NCBI GenBank assembly: GCA_946807835.1
Contig: OX327703.1
Span: 7,323,501-7,387,500 of the forward strand
Length of the DNA stretch: 64,000 nt
Source of the DNA: Ailanthus altissimus
Taxonomy: Eukaryota > Streptophyta > Magnoliopsida > Sapindales > Simaroubaceae
Direction of reading: 5' to 3'
The notes beneath the pieces were generated by a model, which saw only the letters and a list, made by a program, of their open reading frames with translations, ran no database searches and was not told where the DNA came from. The position numbers and the translations under genes are program-made. Below are positions 60,430 to 64,000 of this stretch, piece after piece. Positions within the stretch are counted from its first letter, which is position 1; every line of letters starts with the position of its first letter.

Positions 60430-61290
60430 TTGTCGTTCAATTTCTCTCTCTGCATATTCTTCGCAGCTCTTCATCTTCTTCTTCAATTATTTTTCCTCAA
60501 CTAAGCTTTAAAAATAAGATAAATTCTCTTGGAAGCTCAAATTTAAAAGGGATCCGAGGAATGCTTGGATTGGACAATTACTAATTAGGTTAGTTCAGTG
60601 TGATAATGATTAAGCTCAGTTTTTTTTTTATAAATTTTTTATTCTAATTGGCGAGATCCGATCTTGTGTTGTAGTACTTGTGTCGTTTGGATCCAATTAC
60701 GTGTTTCTAGATCGTTGTTTTGGTATATGATTTGTGAATTCGTGGTATTTATGTGAAATACGGAATTTTTTTGGCTGTGTGTTGGCAAGATCTGATTGTA
60801 CGTTTGTTGAATTGGCAGGTATTTGCGGATCAGCGGATACTTCGTAGTTAGAAATAAGGTTTATGGATAGATGCACGTATTAGTGTCAATGTAGGACAGA
60901 GTATAATCTGGTTTCGTCATATTTTGGGATCTTTACAAGTCCATTTGCTTAATTTGAGTTGAGATTTAAGCTTTCTAGAACACATAAAAAGTTCTGATCC
61001 TTTTCTTTTCTGAAGTCACATCTATAGCAAGCAAGTTCATAAGTTTTTGGTCTGTGTGTGTTTAAACATCTTTAGTTAATGATGAATTTTAGGTTTCTAA
61101 GATCTAGTCTGTTGGGAAGTACAGTTATATATATGGGTTATTAGTGGTCTTGTAAGTTTACTAGTTTATGGGTTTATTGGGAATATGGATTTTGATGTGA
61201 GGGTTGTTAGGTTAATTTGATTCTGTTTGGTTGTTTTGGCAGATTCAATTTTGTGTGAACTGTCACTGATTCTTTTGGGGGGACAAATAA
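60430..61290 (+). promoter_or_regulatory. 5' leader, leader introns and uORF of the transporter gene
   Basis: A pyrimidine-rich stretch (60437-60486) is a likely leader start. A donor ATTAG|GTTAGT ends an exon at 60588. Acceptors fit at 60818 (TTGGCAG, with a possible small exon to 60858) and at 61242 (TTTTGGCAG), the latter opening the exon with the start codon at 61291. An eight-codon upstream frame (ATG 60561, TAA 60582-60584) lies just before the first donor. Exon structure here is inferred. Confidence 0.5.
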
Positions 61291-63048
61291 ATGAAAAAGG
61301 GGATGATAGAATGCAGCGTATGCCATTCAAAAATTGCTTCCCCTAGTGCCAAATCTGTATCAAGGGCTTATGACCGGCACAAGATCAAGGTGTCATCAAA
61401 GCAGCGTGCTCTCAATGTCTTCTTGGTTGTTGGTGATTGTATCCTAGTCGGTTTACAGGTAATTGATTATATTATCTAATATTATTTAACTATTTCAGCA
61501 AATACTTATTCTACTAAAAGAATGATTGGGTAACACTTCATTTAGTACTCGATTATTAGATGTCATATAGAAATTTTGTCTTGGGGTGTATAAAGTAAAT
61601 AATTTTTGCAAACCTATGTTTTATGATAATTGACAACCATATACAACCCCACTTGGCATCTAAGTACCGGTATCTGGATTTTGAGTATTGACGGAGCCAC
61701 ATCAGCAAATATGATAGAAATTAGGACTGTAATCATATATATATTTTTGGAGTCTGCTTTGCCAGGCATTTTTAAGCAATGTTAAATCTGGACATGTACT
61801 GTCACAACCCTTACATGGTGGAGGGATGCTTAAACCAAATGCTATAAACTTAGCTTACTAACTAATCATGACTGTGCTGTAATTTATATGGATATCATCA
61901 TTTTTTTTTTGTACTTATTTGACATGTCAAACTTTTTCTTTGGCAGCCTATTTTGGTTTATATGTCTAAGGTGGATGGTGGTTTCAAGTTTAGCCCTATT
62001 AGTGTGAACTTTTTGACAGAAATGGCAAAAGTTCTATTTGCAATTGTTATGCTTTTGCTCCAGGTATATCTTTGCCTTTAGTCTAAACTCTATAAATGCC
62101 TCTTGTTTTCCTCTACTTGTTGAATCAAAGAATTTCATTAGGGCAATGCAGTGACCGAATTGATTGAACATTATAATCTGATTTGGTTCTAGCATGTGGT
62201 TGTAGTTGTACTTTTCATTATTGAAGATGGGGCTTAGTTACTTGAGAAATTTATTTTAAATTTTGTGTTTGTGTGATGAAGAGGGTAGGTATTAGAGAGA
62301 CTTAGATGAGCAACCTAGTCTTTGATGGCTTTTTGAGTTTCTCTTATTGAAGTTCTCAAGGAATGCATGCAGTTATATGTGTTTTTTATTGGTTGATGTG
62401 TAAGCCTTTGATTTATATTCAAGCATTTAATTTTGCAGGCTAGGCGTCAAAAAGTTGGAGAGAAACCTCTTCTCTCAATATCTACATTTGTGCAGGTACT
62501 GGTTTCTCACTGATATTAAAATTTCGGATTCTAGTCTTTGACTAATAGGATCAAATAATGAGGAGAAAAGTCTACATTTGCTCCGGTTAATGTAGCTACG
62601 ACTTATCTAGTTTTGACTTCTAAAAATTGATTGGGAGTTTCCTTGGATTCTATCGAGAGGCTTCAAGCTTTCAAAAGGAAAACACTATGTGCTAGTTGTA
62701 ACTACAATAATGCTAATTCTTTCATCTGGGTCTTGTTGTTAAAGCTTAAACCTTATTATGTAATTATGCTGGTACATTTTCTTTTTACTTTAACTTTGTG
62801 TTTGCTCATTTGCTATCTTAAATAATTCCTTGGAGGAACTGGTTTAAATTTATAATATTTCCTTACTCGTCATTTGTAGATTGTGACAATCTGATTTCTA
62901 GAGTTAGAATTCCAATAATGAGCTAGTACTTGATAGTTTATGATCCTAATCTTCTTTTGCTTTCTTGCAGGCAGCTCGCAATAATGTTCTTCTTGCGGTT
63001 CCAGCATTTCTATATGCTATCAATAATTATCTGAAATTTATAATGCAG
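61291..63048 (+). CDS. CMP-sialic acid transporter-like nucleotide-sugar transporter (5' part)
   Basis: Four coding exons: 61291-61458, 61947-62063, 62439-62495 and 62971-63048 (56, 39, 19 and 26 codons), all phase 0 with GT-AG introns and CAG exon ends. The 140 residues start [14 protein letters not shown], the conserved N-terminus of plant CMP-sialic-acid-transporter-like proteins (SLC35A / Nuc_sug_transp family), which exchange nucleotide sugars or related nucleotides across the Golgi membrane for the monophosphate. Membrane helices are visible at about 40-61 ([20 protein letters not shown]), 84-95 ([12 protein letters not shown]) and 119-135. [11 protein letters not shown] and YAINNYLKF are family signatures. 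Plants lack sialic acid, so the native substrate is probably another nucleotide sugar. The gene continues past the window: the next exon (LYFNPATVK-type) is not found by 64000. Confidence 0.93.
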
Positions 63049-63226
63049 GTATTATTTTTCAATAGTTTGTCTTGGCATACCTCAATGCTTTTGGATAACT
63101 TTTATTGTTCAATCCATGTTATTTGTGACTTTTATGCAAAGTAACCTTTTTGTGATATAATATTTCTTGTCAATATGTTGCATGGGCAAGTGACTAGGTG
63201 CATGTTTGTGATTAACATGTCCAAAA

Positions 63227-64000
63227 TGTTGGAGTTTATTTTCAAGTGCAGGAATGTCAAAGTAATAAATAACTCGGTAAGAACGAGGTTGATTCTTAGG
63301 GAAGTATATTTAAAGTTTACAAATTACAAATAATTTCAAAATAAATAAATCATTAGAAATAAAAGATGTACACAAATATTCAATTAAAGTGCATGCCAAG
63401 ATTAAGAGATCTACTTTTGGTATATTTAATAAGAATATCTTAAACTTTTTTTGTAACTCAATGGGAATTCACACATAAAAGGGGTTCTAATATGAAGATA
63501 TAACAATTAAGGTTCATCATAATTTTTATATGAAATTATATTTACTTCATTTAATTACTTTAATAGAATTACGTCTAATATTGTAAATGGGTTCAAGTAT
63601 TATTATACTAATCATCATATTTGTCTACAATAAATTATGACTCCAACTTTATAAGAAAGAGTATCTACGCTAAATCTTGTGAATGAGATCAAGTTTTTAT
63701 GTTGTCAACTATAATGATTGTGTATAATAAAATCAAGCCACTCACTTTGTAAGAAAGGGTATTAATATTACTTAAGAAAAATAAATACAACATATTATTT
63801 TATTAACTTATAAATGTAAACACTAAATTTTGATTTAAGAGTTTGAGTATATCCTTATTACCTTATTAAGAGTTTCACCCTTTCATCTTAGCAAAATGAA
63901 AATTATTTAAGTATAGTAGAATTAAAGAGAAAATTTGCAAGAAGAAATATCATAAATTTCATAATACAATATGAAAGAAAATAATAATACAAAAGAAATG
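63227..64000 (-). mobile_element. Transposon (LTR-like) end inside a transporter intron
   Basis: From about 63227 (TGTTGGAGTTTATT) the intron changes character. AACTCGGTAAGAACGAGGTTGATTC at 63270-63294 is the kind of text found near the end of gypsy-type LTRs, here reversed. It runs off the window, so length and target duplication cannot be judged. Confidence 0.4.

Overview
This is nuclear DNA from a flowering plant, almost certainly a eudicot. Supporting points: the sequence is very AT-rich; the genes have GT-AG introns with U-rich acceptors; two genes have close plant relatives (a LONELY GUY cytokinin enzyme and a CMP-sialic-acid-transporter-like Golgi carrier); and most of the window is Ty1/copia and Ty3/gypsy retrotransposon sequence using the plant primer-binding site TGGTATCAGAGC. 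I cannot name the species. No bacterial-type operons, CRISPR arrays or rRNA/tRNA genes were seen.

Layout. 1-3790: 3' flank and then a minus-strand gene of unknown function (625 codons, single coding exon, one 5'UTR intron). 4279-6750: copia element carrying only gag/protease remnants between diverged LTRs. 7913-21635: a large decayed Ty3/gypsy element with a nest of later insertions, including two solo LTRs with perfect 5-bp target duplications (10697-12057, GCATT; 12218-14959, AACAT) and copia-like LTR sequence. 23103-26092: a second gag-only copia element (minus), cut in its 5' LTR by a gypsy LTR with its primer site (26093-28960). 29386-30051: an intronless LONELY GUY gene (minus). 30638-31798: an unrecognised minus-strand reading frame broken by one stop. 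33468-36700: copia LTRs, a CACTA-type end and a decayed gypsy-like LTR. 37098-47902: a copia element disrupted by an LTR arranged head-to-head with an inverted partial copy of itself, and by a chromovirus-type gypsy element (39346-46934). 53963-58245: ten copies of a ~430-bp tandem repeat. 59592-60210: a short hAT-like element. 60430-64000: the 5' part of a nucleotide-sugar transporter gene (plus), leaving the window inside an intron that contains another transposon end.

The real host genes are therefore three: the unknown 625-codon gene, LOG and the transporter. The broken frame at 30638-31798 may be host or transposon. The genes do not form a functional unit; they sit at the edges of, or between, retrotransposon nests. 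The most interesting signals are the two gag-only copia elements sharing the same missing pol block, the inverted segment between two LTR copies, the head-to-head LTR insertion, the tandem array with a symmetric stem-preserving change, the LOG retrogene, and short upstream reading frames in front of two host genes. I see no evidence for an undescribed multi-gene system.
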